DNA from: Paludibacteraceae bacterium
GTDB lineage: Bacteria > Bacteroidota > Bacteroidia > Bacteroidales > Paludibacteraceae
Length of the DNA stretch: 63,486 nucleotides
Reading direction: 5' to 3'
Assembly: GCA_017551025.1 (NCBI GenBank)
Contig: JAFZNG010000022.1
Location: 1-63,486 of the forward strand
The notes beneath the pieces were generated by a model that was given only the letters and a program-made list of their open reading frames with translations, made no database searches and was not told the origin of the DNA. This document shows, one piece after another, positions 37,768 through 46,112 of this stretch (position 1 is its first letter; each line of letters begins with the position of its first letter). A program made the position numbers and the translations under genes.

Positions 37768-39590
37768 AACAACGCATCGCATTCATACTATTCCTACTGG
37801 TCAGCGCAGGTCTGTGCCGTGCGGTAGATTTCCGCGCCGTAGGTCCCAGCCAAGTGCCGGCGAATCAACCCTTCCAGATCCAGTATATCCTGGACGAGAA
37901 AGGTGATGATATCCAGCCGCCAGGTATGCCCGGCTTTGAACTGCTGGCTGGTCCCTATACCTCGACCTCGAGTTCGTTCTCGTTCGTCAACGGTAAGCGC
38001 ACCTCGACCTACCAGAAGACCTTTACCTATACCTACCTGGCATCCAAACCCGGTACCTATACCATCGGTGCGGCCACCGTCACGGTAGGCGGACGCAAAT
38101 ACCGCAGCAACGGACTGAAGATAACCGTCGTACGTGAAGAGGCTGCCCCCGCTTCGCAGTCTTCCTCTTCGCATGAACAGCAACAGGAACGCAGTCAGAG
38201 CCGTCAGCAGCGACCGCAAGAGACCAGCATCTTCCTGCGTACCGTACTGAGCAAGAGTCACGTCCACGAACAAGAACCGCTCACCTTGAGCTACAAACTC
38301 TATTTCATCGGTGCGGACAACGTGCAACTGGCGGGCGTAACCAAGATGCCGGACTTCACCGGTTTTCTCAAGCAGGAGAGCGACAACGAACCGCTGCAAG
38401 CGCATATCGAGACCTACAACGGACGCCAGTATAACGTAGCCACAATCTATAAGGTGCTACTCTACCCCCAGCACTCGGGCGAGATCACGATCACGCCGGC
38501 GCAATTCGAGGTAGTATATACCATACCGGGTGACGGTCAGGATCCCTTCGGTCAACTATACGGTTACCAGGCCCACAAGACCCTGAAAGCACCTGCCGCT
38601 ACGGTGCAGGTGGAGGGCCTGCCGCAGGAGAACCGTCCGAAACAATTCTCGGGCGGCGTAGGTCACTTCACGATGACGCCGAGTATCTCGGCTACGGAGG
38701 TGAGTGCCAACCAACCGATCACGCTGCGCCTGGACATCACGGGCAACGGCAACATGAAACTGCTCAAGACCCCGGAGGTCAACTGGCCGGAAGGCTTCGA
38801 CGCCTACGACCCGAAGGTCAACAACTCGTACCAGAACACCGACAGCGGCACGACCGGTACGAAATCCATCGAGTACCTGGCTATCCCGCGCGAACCGGGC
38901 GACTATACCCTACCGCCGGTGACGCTCAGTTACTACGACAGCGAGACCAATAGCTACCGCACCCTCAGTACGCCTTCCTACCAATTGCATATCAAGCGGG
39001 CACAGAAGAGTCAGGACGACGGACAGGTATCGGACTACTCCCAGGAGGATATCCGTCAACTGGCTACCGATATACGGTATATCCACTCGGACGAACCGCA
39101 ACCTACCGCTGACGGCGCTGCACGTGAATCCGTGGTACGGACGGGCTCCCTGGCATGGTGGGCACTATATATCATACCGCTGCTACTCACGATCGTGCTC
39201 ATCATCCTGTTGCGCAAATATATCCGCGACAATGCCGACCTCACGCAAGTACGTTACCGCAAGGCCAATAAGGTAGCACGCCGCCGACTCAAGCGTGCCA
39301 AGACGCTCATGGAAACCGGACAAACTACCGCCTTCTACGAAGAAATAGAACGCGCTGCCCTTAGTTACCTAAGCGACCGACTGACCATCCCTACGGCCGA
39401 ACTAACCAAGGAGACTATCAGTCAGCAATTGCGTGGTCGTGGTGTATCGGAGACGCTGATCCTGGAAACCGATGCGGTACTGAGCGAGGCAGAGTTTGCT
39501 CGCTATGCTCCCTCGTCGGAACAGGACAAGCAGGCTATGTACAACCGTACGGAGGATTTGATTAACCACTTAGAAGCAGAGAAACTATGA
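37764..39590 (+). CDS. batD: BatD, oxygen-tolerance membrane protein
   Basis: The 608-residue protein has a signal peptide (to about residue 19), repeated BatD beta domains, one membrane helix (about 453-475, WWALYIIPLLLTIVLIILL) and a cytoplasmic helical tail. Length and layout match BatD. It overlaps the flanking genes by 4 bp on both sides, so the cluster is a tight operon. Confidence 0.93.
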   Translation: MKQRIAFILFLLVSAGLCRAVDFRAVGPSQVPANQPFQIQYILDEKGDDIQPPGMPGFELLAGPYTSTSSSFSFVNGKRTSTYQKTFTYTYLASKPGTYTIGAATVTVGGRKYRSNGLKITVVREEAAPASQSSSSHEQQQERSQSRQQRPQETSIFLRTVLSKSHVHEQEPLTLSYKLYFIGADNVQLAGVTKMPDFTGFLKQESDNEPLQAHIETYNGRQYNVATIYKVLLYPQHSGEITITPAQFEVVYTIPGDGQDPFGQLYGYQAHKTLKAPAATVQVEGLPQENRPKQFSGGVGHFTMTPSISATEVSANQPITLRLDITGNGNMKLLKTPEVNWPEGFDAYDPKVNNSYQNTDSGTTGTKSIEYLAIPREPGDYTLPPVTLSYYDSETNSYRTLSTPSYQLHIKRAQKSQDDGQVSDYSQEDIRQLATDIRYIHSDEPQPTADGAARESVVRTGSLAWWALYIIPLLLTIVLIILLRKYIRDNADLTQVRYRKANKVARRRLKRAKTLMETGQTTAFYEEIERAALSYLSDRLTIPTAELTKETISQQLRGRGVSETLILETDAVLSEAEFARYAPSSEQDKQAMYNRTEDLINHLEAEKL

Positions 39591-40354
39591 AACGAGTTTA
39601 TACCGTCATCGCCGTGCTCATCGCAGCCTTACTGCCGCTCCAGGCACAAAGCCCGTTTGAGCAGGCCAACACCGCCTACAGCCAGAGCAACTACGCCGAG
39701 GCGATCAGCGGCTACGAGCAGATCCTCCAAGACGCACAGGCACGCGATGCCCTGACGGACGATTACGCCGAAGTATATTACAATCTGGGCAACGCCTACT
39801 ATAAGCAGGGTGAACTGGGTCACGCGATACTCAGTTATGAGCGGGCACTCCGCCTCAAACCCCGTATGCGGGACGCCAAGCAGAACCTGGAATTCGTGGA
39901 GCAACGCATCACCGACCGCATCGACGATACACGTTCGTTCTTCCTGCAGGACTGGTTGATCACGCTGCGCAACAACTTCCGCGAGAGCACCTGGACCTGG
40001 CTCAGTATCGTACTGTTCTGGCTGGTGCTCGCCGGTTTGCTGCTCTTCTTGTTCGGACGCGAAGCCGCACTGCGCAAGGCCGCTTTCCACGTAGCTTGGA
40101 TCAGTCTGCTACTAACGGTCTATACCGGTATCAATGCCGGCACCCTGCATAGCCGCGATGCCGCACAACAAGAGGCCATCATCATGCAGGGCGTCGTCAA
40201 TGCCAAGTCCTCACCCGACCAGTCGGGCACCGACCTCTTCCAACTCCACGAGGGCACCAAGGTGCGCATCACCGACACGCTGGGCGACTGGAGCGAAGTG
40301 CGCGTAGCCGAGTGGCAAGGATGGATCGAGACACGCATGCTCGAACGTATCTAA
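39587..40354 (+). CDS. batE: BatE, TPR and SH3-like protein
   Basis: The 255-residue product has a signal peptide (ending LPLQAQ), TPR units (about 22-105), two membrane helices (about 137-185) and a C-terminal SH3-like domain (about 195-255, including TKVRITDTLGDWSEVR). This is the standard BatE layout and the last gene of the operon. It is followed by a strong terminator. Confidence 0.92.
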   Translation: MKRVYTVIAVLIAALLPLQAQSPFEQANTAYSQSNYAEAISGYEQILQDAQARDALTDDYAEVYYNLGNAYYKQGELGHAILSYERALRLKPRMRDAKQNLEFVEQRITDRIDDTRSFFLQDWLITLRNNFRESTWTWLSIVLFWLVLAGLLLFLFGREAALRKAAFHVAWISLLLTVYTGINAGTLHSRDAAQQEAIIMQGVVNAKSSPDQSGTDLFQLHEGTKVRITDTLGDWSEVRVAEWQGWIETRMLERI

Positions 40355-40371
40355 GACGAGCATATGACAAG

Positions 40372-40403
40372 ACAGTCTGCCAAATTGGCAGATTGTTTTG
40401 TTT
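40372..40403 (+). terminator. Terminator of the Bat operon
   Basis: A 12-bp stem with one G-T pair (ACAGTCTGCCAA at 40372-40383, TTGGCAGATTGT at 40385-40396) has a minimal loop and is followed by TTTGTTTT. Confidence 0.75.
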
Positions 40404-40418
40404 TGGCACAGATTTTGA

Positions 40419-40457
40419 CAAATTAAAAATGAAAAATGAAAAATTAAAAATTAAAAT
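40419..40457 (+). repeat. AAAAATG/AAAAATT heptamer array before groES
   Basis: Four clean 7-bp units, AAAAATG twice then AAAAATT twice, sit just upstream of the groES start. No -7 promoter box is seen in this gap. Confidence 0.85.
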
Positions 40458-40466
40458 CAACATACA

Positions 40467-40742
40467 ATGAGTAAGATTCAACCATTAGCCGATCGCGTGC
40501 TGCTCAAGCCGCAGGCTGCAGAAGAAAAAACCGTAGGCGGTATCATTATTCCTGATAGCGCCAAGGAGAAACCGCTACGTGGCGAGGTGCTCGCCGTAGG
40601 TGAAGGAACCAAAGACGAACAGATGGTACTCAAGGCCGGTGACCAGGTACTGTACGGCAAGTATGCCGGTACGGAGCTGGAACTCGACGGCGAGAAATAC
40701 CTGATCATGCGTCAGAGCGACGTACTGGCGATACTTCGTTAA
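40467..40742 (+). CDS. groES: Co-chaperonin GroES
   Basis: The 91-residue protein has the GroES core ([10 protein letters not shown], then the mobile loop around [15 protein letters not shown], then a [13 protein letters not shown] strand). It caps GroEL during ATP-driven folding in the cytoplasm. It is followed by groEL after 34 bp of mostly heptamer array. No CIRCE-like inverted repeat was found upstream. Confidence 0.97.
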   Translation: MSKIQPLADRVLLKPQAAEEKTVGGIIIPDSAKEKPLRGEVLAVGEGTKDEQMVLKAGDQVLYGKYAGTELELDGEKYLIMRQSDVLAILR

Positions 40743-40766
40743 ATTAAAAATTAAAAATTAAAAATT
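40741..40766 (+). repeat. AAAAATT heptamer array between groES and groEL
   Basis: The groES stop codon runs into three exact AAAAATT units, followed by ACGAATTGTT and the groEL ATG. Confidence 0.88.
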
Positions 40767-40776
40767 ACGAATTGTT

Positions 40777-42405
40777 ATGGCAAAGAATATCACATACAAT
40801 ACCGAGGCGCGAGAGGCGCTGAAGCGTGGCGTAGACCAATTGGCCAACGCCGTTAAGGTAACCCTGGGTCCGAAGGGCCGCAACGTGATTATTGACAAGA
40901 AGTACGGAGCTCCGCATATTACCAAGGACGGAGTCACCGTAGCCAAGGAAGTGGAACTGGCCGACGCACAGGAGAACCTGGGCGCACAACTGGTAAAAGA
41001 GGTAGCTTCGAAGACCGGCGACCAGGCCGGTGACGGTACAACAACCGCTACCGTGCTGGCACAAGCTATCGTAGGCGTAGGCCTGAAGAACGTGACCGCC
41101 GGTGCCAACCCGATGGATCTCAAGCGCGGTATCGACAAAGCCGTGGCTGCCGTAGTGGGTGAGATCAAGAAGAATGCCGTGGTCGTAGGTAACGACTTCG
41201 ACAAGATCGAACAGGTGGCTACTATCAGCGCCAACAACGACGCTGAGATCGGCCGCCTGATCGCTGACGCGATGCGTAAGGTCAGCAAGGACGGAGTCAT
41301 CACCATCGGCGAAGCCAAGGGTATGGACACCACCATCGAGGTAGTACAAGGTATGCAATTCGACCGCGGCTATATCAGTCCGTACTTCGTCACCAACACC
41401 GAGACCATGGAGGTAGAGATGGAGAAACCGTATATCCTCATCCACGACAAGAAGATCTCCAACCTCAAGGAGTTGCTGCCCGTACTGGAACCCGCCGTAC
41501 AGAGTGGTCGTCCGTTGCTCATCATCGCAGAAGACGTTGATAGCGAGGCACTGACGACGCTGGTTGTCAACCGTCTGCGTGCACAACTCAAGATCTGTGC
41601 CGTCAAGGCTCCGGGCTTCGGTGACCGCCGCAAAGAGATGCTCGAGGATATCGCTATCCTGACCGGTGGCACCGTAATCTCCGAGGAGAAAGGTATCAAA
41701 CTCGAGCAGGCTACCCTGGAGATGCTGGGTACGGCTGAGTCCATCACCGTCAGCAAGGAGAACACCACCATCGTCAACGGTGCCGGCAACAAGGAAGCCA
41801 TCGCCGCTCGTATCGCACAGATCAAGGCACAGATCCAGGCTACCAAGTCCAGTTACGACAAGGAGAAACTCCAAGAGCGTCTGGCTAAACTGGCAGGCGG
41901 CGTAGCCCAACTGAACGTAGGTGCTGCCTCGGAGGTGGAGATGAAGGAGAAGAAAGACCGCGTAGATGACGCTCTGAGTGCTACGCGTGCGGCCGTAGAA
42001 GAAGGTATCGTACCGGGTGGTGGCGTGATGTATATCCGTGCACAGAAAGCCCTGGAAGGCCTCAAGGGTGATAACGAGGACGAACAAACGGGTATCGAGA
42101 TTATCCGTCGTGCCATCGAGGAACCGCTTCGCCAGATCGTGGAGAACGCCGGTAAGGAAGGTGCAGTAGTCGTAGATAAAGTACGTGCCGGTAAGGACGA
42201 CTTCGGCTACAATGCCCGTACCGACGAATACCAGCCGCTGTTTGCTGCAGGCGTTGTAGATCCCGCCAAGGTAGCACGTGTAGCCCTGGAGAACGCCGCT
42301 TCGATTGCCGGTATGTTCCTCACCACGGAGTGCGTCATCGTGGACAAACCCGAGGAGCATCCTGCCCCCGCTATGCCAAATCCCGGGATGGGCGGGATGA
42401 TGTAA
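40777..42405 (+). CDS. groEL: Chaperonin GroEL
   Basis: The 542-residue protein has typical GroEL features: [22 protein letters not shown] near residue 87, and a GGM-type C-terminal tail (GMGGMM). Length fits the family. Its 3' end overlaps the convergent DUF2520 gene by 35 bp, and no terminator lies between them. Confidence 0.98.
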   Translation: MAKNITYNTEAREALKRGVDQLANAVKVTLGPKGRNVIIDKKYGAPHITKDGVTVAKEVELADAQENLGAQLVKEVASKTGDQAGDGTTTATVLAQAIVGVGLKNVTAGANPMDLKRGIDKAVAAVVGEIKKNAVVVGNDFDKIEQVATISANNDAEIGRLIADAMRKVSKDGVITIGEAKGMDTTIEVVQGMQFDRGYISPYFVTNTETMEVEMEKPYILIHDKKISNLKELLPVLEPAVQSGRPLLIIAEDVDSEALTTLVVNRLRAQLKICAVKAPGFGDRRKEMLEDIAILTGGTVISEEKGIKLEQATLEMLGTAESITVSKENTTIVNGAGNKEAIAARIAQIKAQIQATKSSYDKEKLQERLAKLAGGVAQLNVGAASEVEMKEKKDRVDDALSATRAAVEEGIVPGGGVMYIRAQKALEGLKGDNEDEQTGIEIIRRAIEEPLRQIVENAGKEGAVVVDKVRAGKDDFGYNARTDEYQPLFAAGVVDPAKVARVALENAASIAGMFLTTECVIVDKPEEHPAPAMPNPGMGGMM

Positions 42406-43090
42406 TCATCTCGGAAAGCAAGGTATAGACCGCCTGTTGCTCGGAGTTGAGCAAAGACAAGTGGTGCGCCATTACGGCCCGGTCGTCTCGCATGGCCGGG
42501 CCTGTTTGTGCCTCCTCGGGCAAGATGGTATGGATCTTCTGGGCCGTATGGTCGATAAGCGGCAAGAGCACCTGGAACGGAATCGTCGTATCCCGCAGCA
42601 AGTCGGCCGAGATACGATACATCAGATTCGTAAAGTTGTTGGCAAACACCCCCGCTACATGCAATCGTTCGCGGTCGTGCTGCGTGCACTCAAAGATACG
42701 ACTCGTCAGGGTCTGCGCCAGGGTATAGATGGCGGCCAGGTCGTCAATCTGGCGTCCCTCGATAAAGACGGGTATCGTACTCCAGTCGTTGATAAGCGAA
42801 GCCTTGGAGAACGACTGAAAGAAATAAAGTACACCGGCATGCGGTTTGTCCTCACCGAAGACCGAGAGGGGCACCGTACCCGAGGTATGGAGATGGAGCG
42901 CACGCGGGGCATGAACCTGTGCAGCTACCTCCGCCAAGGCCTGATCAGCCACGGCATAGATATAGCAATCCGCCTCCGGCAAGTCGGTCAAGTTGCGTGA
43001 ATTGTGCATCTTCACACGTACATCCCTCTGCTCGAAGCCGTGCACCAAATTCGTGGCTACATTACCCGTTCCCAAAATGACTATTTTCAT
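42371..43090 (-). CDS. Rossmann-fold DUF2520 oxidoreductase-like protein
   Basis: The 239-residue protein begins with a Rossmann dinucleotide motif (ILGTGNVA, residues 5-12). It continues as the Rossmann-like plus DUF2520 two-domain family, with [11 protein letters not shown] and [14 protein letters not shown] as recognisable segments. These proteins resemble ketopantoate/pyrroline-5-carboxylate reductases, but no substrate is established. The C-terminus overlaps the groEL tail-encoding sequence antisense. Its promoter (43112-43143) interlocks with that of queF. Confidence 0.85.
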   Translation of the reverse strand: MKIVILGTGNVATNLVHGFEQRDVRVKMHNSRNLTDLPEADCYIYAVADQALAEVAAQVHAPRALHLHTSGTVPLSVFGEDKPHAGVLYFFQSFSKASLINDWSTIPVFIEGRQIDDLAAIYTLAQTLTSRIFECTQHDRERLHVAGVFANNFTNLMYRISADLLRDTTIPFQVLLPLIDHTAQKIHTILPEEAQTGPAMRDDRAVMAHHLSLLNSEQQAVYTLLSEMITSSRPSRDLA

Positions 43091-43111
43091 AAATCACAAC
43101 GTTTGAGACTA

Positions 43112-43143
43112 CAAAAGTACAGTTTTTTTTGCATACGTGCAAA
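43112..43143 (-). promoter_or_regulatory. DUF2520 gene promoter
   Basis: TTTG (43140-43143), 20 bases with an A8 run, then TACTTTTG (43112-43119) on the minus strand. The -33 element shares the palindrome TTTGCATACGTGCAAA with the queF promoter. Confidence 0.8.
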
Positions 43144-43161
43144 TTTTTTTGTACCTTTGCA
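43128..43161 (+). promoter_or_regulatory. queF operon promoter
   Basis: TTTG (43128-43131), 20 bases with a T7 run, then TACCTTTGCA (43152-43161). It overlaps the divergent promoter, so the two cannot be bound by polymerase at once. Confidence 0.85.
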
Positions 43162-43171
43162 CCCGATTTGC

Positions 43172-43211
43172 GGAGAGTGCTAGTGTTTTTCCACTCTCCT
43201 TGGTAAAAACA
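43172..43211 (+). ncRNA. Structured leader of the 7-deazaguanine operon, possible H-type pseudoknot
   Basis: An 8-bp stem (GGAGAGTG 43172-43179, CACTCTCC 43192-43199) has a 12-base loop. Its TGTTTTT (43184-43190) can pair with AAAAACA just downstream (43205-43211). A preQ1-type riboswitch would fit the gene content and has a similar fold, with a CTAG loop and A-rich tail. The sequence does not match the class I consensus closely, so this is a hypothesis. Confidence 0.4.
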
Positions 43212-43246
43212 ATAACTGAAAACACGGCTTTACAGCCGCACAACGT

Positions 43247-43723
43247 ATGCGAACAAACGACGAACTGCAGGGCGTAACCCTGCTGGGAAATCAGCACGTA
43301 CAGTACTCGGATCAGTACAATCCAAGCGTGCTGGAGACCTTCCCCAACAAACACCCCGAGAACGAGTATCTGGTGACATTCAACTGTCCCGAGTTTACCA
43401 CTTTGTGCCCTAAGACCGGCCAACCGGATTTCGGACACCTCTACATTAGTTATATCCCGCGCGAAAAGATGGTGGAGAGTAAGAGCCTGAAACTCTACCT
43501 CTTCTCGTTTCGCAACCATGGTGACTTCCACGAGGATTGCGTGAATATCATCATGAAGGACCTGGTCCGACTGATGGATCCCAAGTATCTGGAAGTAACG
43601 GGTTATTTCATGCCCCGAGGCGGTATCTCGATCTATCCCTTCGCCAATTATGCCGACGAAGCGCATCAAGAACTAAAAACACAGCGGCTTCGCGAACAAT
43701 TCAGCAAGGCTTATGAAAGATAG
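43247..43723 (+). CDS. queF: NADPH-dependent 7-cyano-7-deazaguanine reductase QueF
   Basis: The 158-residue unimodular QueF reduces preQ0 to preQ1 in queuosine synthesis. The catalytic Cys is Cys54 ([15 protein letters not shown]), and the family motif [16 protein letters not shown] (78-93) binds NADPH. His91 and Glu96 are present. It opens a four-gene operon containing the whole GTP-derived 7-deazaguanine branch after folE, and overlaps queC by 11 bp. Confidence 0.97.
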   Translation: MRTNDELQGVTLLGNQHVQYSDQYNPSVLETFPNKHPENEYLVTFNCPEFTTLCPKTGQPDFGHLYISYIPREKMVESKSLKLYLFSFRNHGDFHEDCVNIIMKDLVRLMDPKYLEVTGYFMPRGGISIYPFANYADEAHQELKTQRLREQFSKAYER

Positions 43724-44348
43724 TCTGATTGTGCTGTCGGGTGGACTGGACTCCACCACCCTGCTCTATGAGTACCGGGAACGTATCGCCCTGGCGGTGT
43801 CGTTCCATTACGGTAGCAACCACAACGACCGCGAGTTGGCCTTTGCCCGTCTGCACTGCGAGCGCCTCGGCATACCGCACAAGGTCGTAGCGCTACCCTT
43901 CTTCAAGCAGTTGTTCCACTCCTCCCTCCTGGAAGGTGCGGACGCTATTCCCGAAGGGAATTACGATGATGACAACATGCGCTCCACCGTGGTGCCCTTC
44001 CGCAACGGCATTATGCTCTCTATTGCGGCAGGCATGGCCGAGAACGAGAAACTGCAGTATATCATGCTGGCCAACCATGCCGGTGACCATACCATCTATC
44101 CCGATTGCCGACCCGAGTTTGTAGAGGCAATGGATAAAGCCGTATGTGCCGGCACATGGAACGGCGTACGGCTACTGACGCCCTATACAAACATCTCTAA
44201 GACAGAGATCGTGCGTCACGGACTCCGTCTCGGCATCAACTACGACGAGACCTGGAGTTGCTACCGCGGGGGCGACAAGCCCTGCGGCGTATGCGGTACG
44301 TGCCGCGAACGTGAAGAAGCCCTCCGCGAAGCCGGCTATAATGCTTAA
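43713..44348 (+). CDS. queC: 7-cyano-7-deazaguanine synthase QueC
   Basis: The 211-residue ATP-dependent enzyme converts CDG to preQ0. The PP-loop SGGLDS (9-14) and the C-terminal zinc site ([15 protein letters not shown], about 188-202) are intact. Its start overlaps the queF end and its stop codon runs into a TTTTTAA heptamer array. Confidence 0.97.
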   Translation: MKDSLIVLSGGLDSTTLLYEYRERIALAVSFHYGSNHNDRELAFARLHCERLGIPHKVVALPFFKQLFHSSLLEGADAIPEGNYDDDNMRSTVVPFRNGIMLSIAAGMAENEKLQYIMLANHAGDHTIYPDCRPEFVEAMDKAVCAGTWNGVRLLTPYTNISKTEIVRHGLRLGINYDETWSCYRGGDKPCGVCGTCREREEALREAGYNA

Positions 44349-44378
44349 TTTTTAATTTGTAATTTTTAATTTTTAATT
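44346..44378 (+). repeat. TTTTTAA heptamer array between queC and queD
   Basis: About four 7-bp units (TAATTTT/TTTTTAA, one TTTGTAA variant) begin at the queC stop and end 6 bp before the queD ATG. Confidence 0.85.
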
Positions 44379-44384
44379 CCTATA

Positions 44385-44717
44385 ATGTATTACGTTCAGA
44401 AAACAATCACTATCTCGGCAGCGCACAACCTCATGCTGTCCTACGAGAGTAAGTGCGAGAACTTGCACGGCCACAACTGGGTCATCATCGTCTATTGCCG
44501 CGCCCGGGAACTCAACCAAGACGGTATGGTCACCGACTTCACACACATCAAGCGCGTCGTCAAGGAGACCTTCGACCATAAGTATATCAACGAAGTCCTC
44601 GAGGTCAACCCCTCGGCAGAGAATATTGCCCACTGGATATGCGACCATATAGAAAACTGCTACAAGGTCAGCGTCCAGGAATCCGAAGGCAACGTAGCCA
44701 TCTACGAACGCGACTAA
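44385..44717 (+). CDS. queD: 6-carboxytetrahydropterin synthase QueD
   Basis: The 110-residue QueD/PTPS-like enzyme makes CPH4 from dihydroneopterin triphosphate. The zinc ligands appear as His14 and the HGH of CENLHGHNW, with Cys24 the catalytic candidate. Slightly short but complete for the family. It is followed by a hairpin array that reaches the queE start. Confidence 0.93.
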   Translation: MYYVQKTITISAAHNLMLSYESKCENLHGHNWVIIVYCRARELNQDGMVTDFTHIKRVVKETFDHKYINEVLEVNPSAENIAHWICDHIENCYKVSVQESEGNVAIYERD

Positions 44718-44788
44718 CAGTTTAACGTTTTTTCAAAAGAAAAAACCATTTTAACTATTTAACGTTTTTCGTAGAAAAACAATTTAAC
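44718..44788 (+). repeat. Mini-hairpin array, family A, ending at the queE start codon
   Basis: The linker CCATTTTAACTATTTAACGT separates two hairpins: GTTTTTTCAAAAGAAAAAAC (44727-44746) and GTTTTTCGTAGAAAAAC (44764-44780). The last linker ends exactly at the ATG. It covers the whole queD-queE gap. Confidence 0.9.
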
Positions 44789-45475
44789 ATGTATAAAATA
44801 AACGAAGTTTTTTATACATTGCAGGGCGAGGGGGCACACGCCGGCATACCGGCTGTGTTTGTGCGGCTGAGCGGATGCAACCTACGCTGCCCGTGGTGCG
44901 ACACCGAGTTCAAGGAATACCGCGAGATGAGTGCCGCAGCTATCGTAGCGGAGGTGCAGGACCTGTACGACATACCGAACGAGCGCCGCAAGATGGTGGT
45001 GCTCACGGGTGGCGAACCTAGTCTGCAAGTCGATACAGCCCTGATCAACGCCCTGCACGAAGCCGGCTTCTATATCTGTATCGAGACCAACGGTACCCGT
45101 CCCCTACCCGAAGGCATCGACTGGATCACCTGCTCCCCGAAAATGGTCTATCAGTCCGAAGGACGGTCTATCAGTGAAACGGTCTATCAGCGAAGCGGTC
45201 TATCAGCGAAGCGGTCTTCGCTCGCTTTAAAGCGAGTGAATGAAGTGAAAGTAGTTTATACCGGAGAATACGATCCGGAGATTTGGCGCAGCCAACTCGA
45301 AGCCGAACACTGGATGCTGCAACCGCTTCGCTATACCGGAGAGTGGCTACTCCAGAATTGCGACGCCTTTGAGGACGACCGCAACGACAATCTGGACGAT
45401 ACCGTACGGTATATACTATCCCACCCCTTCTGGCGACTGAGCGTACAACTACATAAAATAGTCGGCCTCCGATAA
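44789..45475 (+). CDS. queE: 7-carboxy-7-deazaguanine synthase QueE with in-frame repeat insertion
   Basis: The 228-residue radical-SAM enzyme converts CPH4 to CDG. The cluster motif CNLRCPWC (Cys30, 34, 37) and GGEPSLQ are intact. Between CSPK (about 114-117) and the conserved NEVKVVY lies an extra segment of about 32 residues coded by a mini-hairpin array (45145-45240). Family members I know lack it, and it falls on a surface loop by alignment reasoning. The enzyme is probably still functional because the frame is kept. The stop codon lies in the loop of a terminator hairpin. Confidence 0.93.
   Translation: MYKINEVFYTLQGEGAHAGIPAVFVRLSGCNLRCPWCDTEFKEYREMSAAAIVAEVQDLYDIPNERRKMVVLTGGEPSLQVDTALINALHEAGFYICIETNGTRPLPEGIDWITCSPKMVYQSEGRSISETVYQRSGLSAKRSSLALKRVNEVKVVYTGEYDPEIWRSQLEAEHWMLQPLRYTGEWLLQNCDAFEDDRNDNLDDTVRYILSHPFWRLSVQLHKIVGLR
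45145..45240 (+). repeat. Mini-hairpin array, family C, inside queE
   Basis: Four copies of linker GGTCTATCA are followed by GTCCGAAGGAC, GTGAAAC, GCGAAGC and GCGAAGC. Each is a stem of 2-4 bp closing a GAA loop. A larger near-palindrome, centred on CTCGCTTTAAAGCGAG (45217-45240), follows. Confidence 0.9.
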
Positions 45476-45496
45476 ACGGAAGTCGACTATTTTTTT
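45456..45496 (+). terminator. Terminator of the queFCDE operon
   Basis: A long stem (AAATAGTCGGCCTCCG with CGGAAGTCGACTATTT, two mismatches) is followed by T7. The queE stop codon lies in its loop. Confidence 0.8.
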
Positions 45497-45498
45497 AT

Positions 45499-45568
45499 CC
45501 TTTAGCCTTTAGCCTATAGCCTTTCGCCTATAACCTTTAGCCCTTCGCCTATATCCCTTCGCCTAATA
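45499..45568. repeat. CCTTTAG heptamer array, ten units
   Basis: Ten 7-bp units (CCTTTAG, CCTATAG, CCTTTCG, CCTATAA, CCCTTCG, CCTATAT, CCTAATA variants) span exactly 70 bp. The array contains the stop codon of the convergent DJ-1-like gene. Confidence 0.92.
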
Positions 45569-46090
45569 CTGCGCCGCATCATACACCTGGTCGGCAATCT
45601 CCGACGAGGCGAGGCGCTCGATAAGGCAGAAGGCAAAGTCGGACGAGAGACCCGGTCCCTTGGCCGTGATGATATTCTTGCTCTCTACCACCAGTCCGCC
45701 TACATAACTCTCTCCCAAGTATTTCTCAAAACCCGGATAGCAGGTAGCCTGTTTGCCGGCTAAGATACCCAGTTGTCCCAGCACCGACGGTGCGGCACAA
45801 ATAGCGGCAATCATCTTGTCGGCATTGTTATGCGCCACCAACAGTTCACACAGATTGGCATGTTCGATCAGTTTGGTTGCACCACCTGGCAGGATAAGCA
45901 TTTCGGCGTCCGTGAAGTCGATGTCATCCATCAGTCCGTCTGCCTCCACCGCGATGTTATGGGCTCCCAGCACCAGTGGTTTGCCGGTGAGCGAGACAGT
46001 AGTAACAGCGATGTTTGCACGACGCAACAAATCAATCGTGGTGATGGCCTCTATTTCTTCGAAGCCGTTGTCAAGAAACAAGTAATTCAT
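45563..46090 (-). CDS. DJ-1/PfpI family protein
   Basis: The 175-residue cytoplasmic protein (start 46090, MNYLFLDNGFEEIEA) has the nucleophile-elbow motif AAICAAP with Cys98 and the acidic Glu near residue 12 typical of DJ-1/YajL-type proteins. These include protein/nucleotide deglycases and redox-responsive chaperones; the exact activity here is unknown. A GTG four codons upstream could also start it. It is the last gene of the pdxJ-exbB-exbD-tonB operon. Confidence 0.88.
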   Translation of the reverse strand: MNYLFLDNGFEEIEAITTIDLLRRANIAVTTVSLTGKPLVLGAHNIAVEADGLMDDIDFTDAEMLILPGGATKLIEHANLCELLVAHNNADKMIAAICAAPSVLGQLGILAGKQATCYPGFEKYLGESYVGGLVVESKNIITAKGPGLSSDFAFCLIERLASSEIADQVYDAAQY

Positions 46091-46112
46091 ACGGTTTTTC
46101 ACTAAGTTTGAA

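Noticed and set aside
40404-40466. HrcA/CIRCE operator upstream of groES
   Set aside because: No 9-bp inverted repeat of the TTAGCACTC type is present; the gap is heptamer array.
43172-43246. Canonical class I preQ1 riboswitch
   Set aside because: The stem is longer and the conserved loop and tail differ, so only a structured leader is called.
44718-44788. Integron attC-like words (GTTTAAC / GTTAAAC) in the family A linkers
   Set aside because: The words match the loose attC core, but the long asymmetric palindrome, paired L boxes and an integrase gene are missing, and units repeat every 20-40 bp.
45145-45240. CRISPR array
   Set aside because: Units are far too short, the variable part is self-complementary and no cas genes are present.
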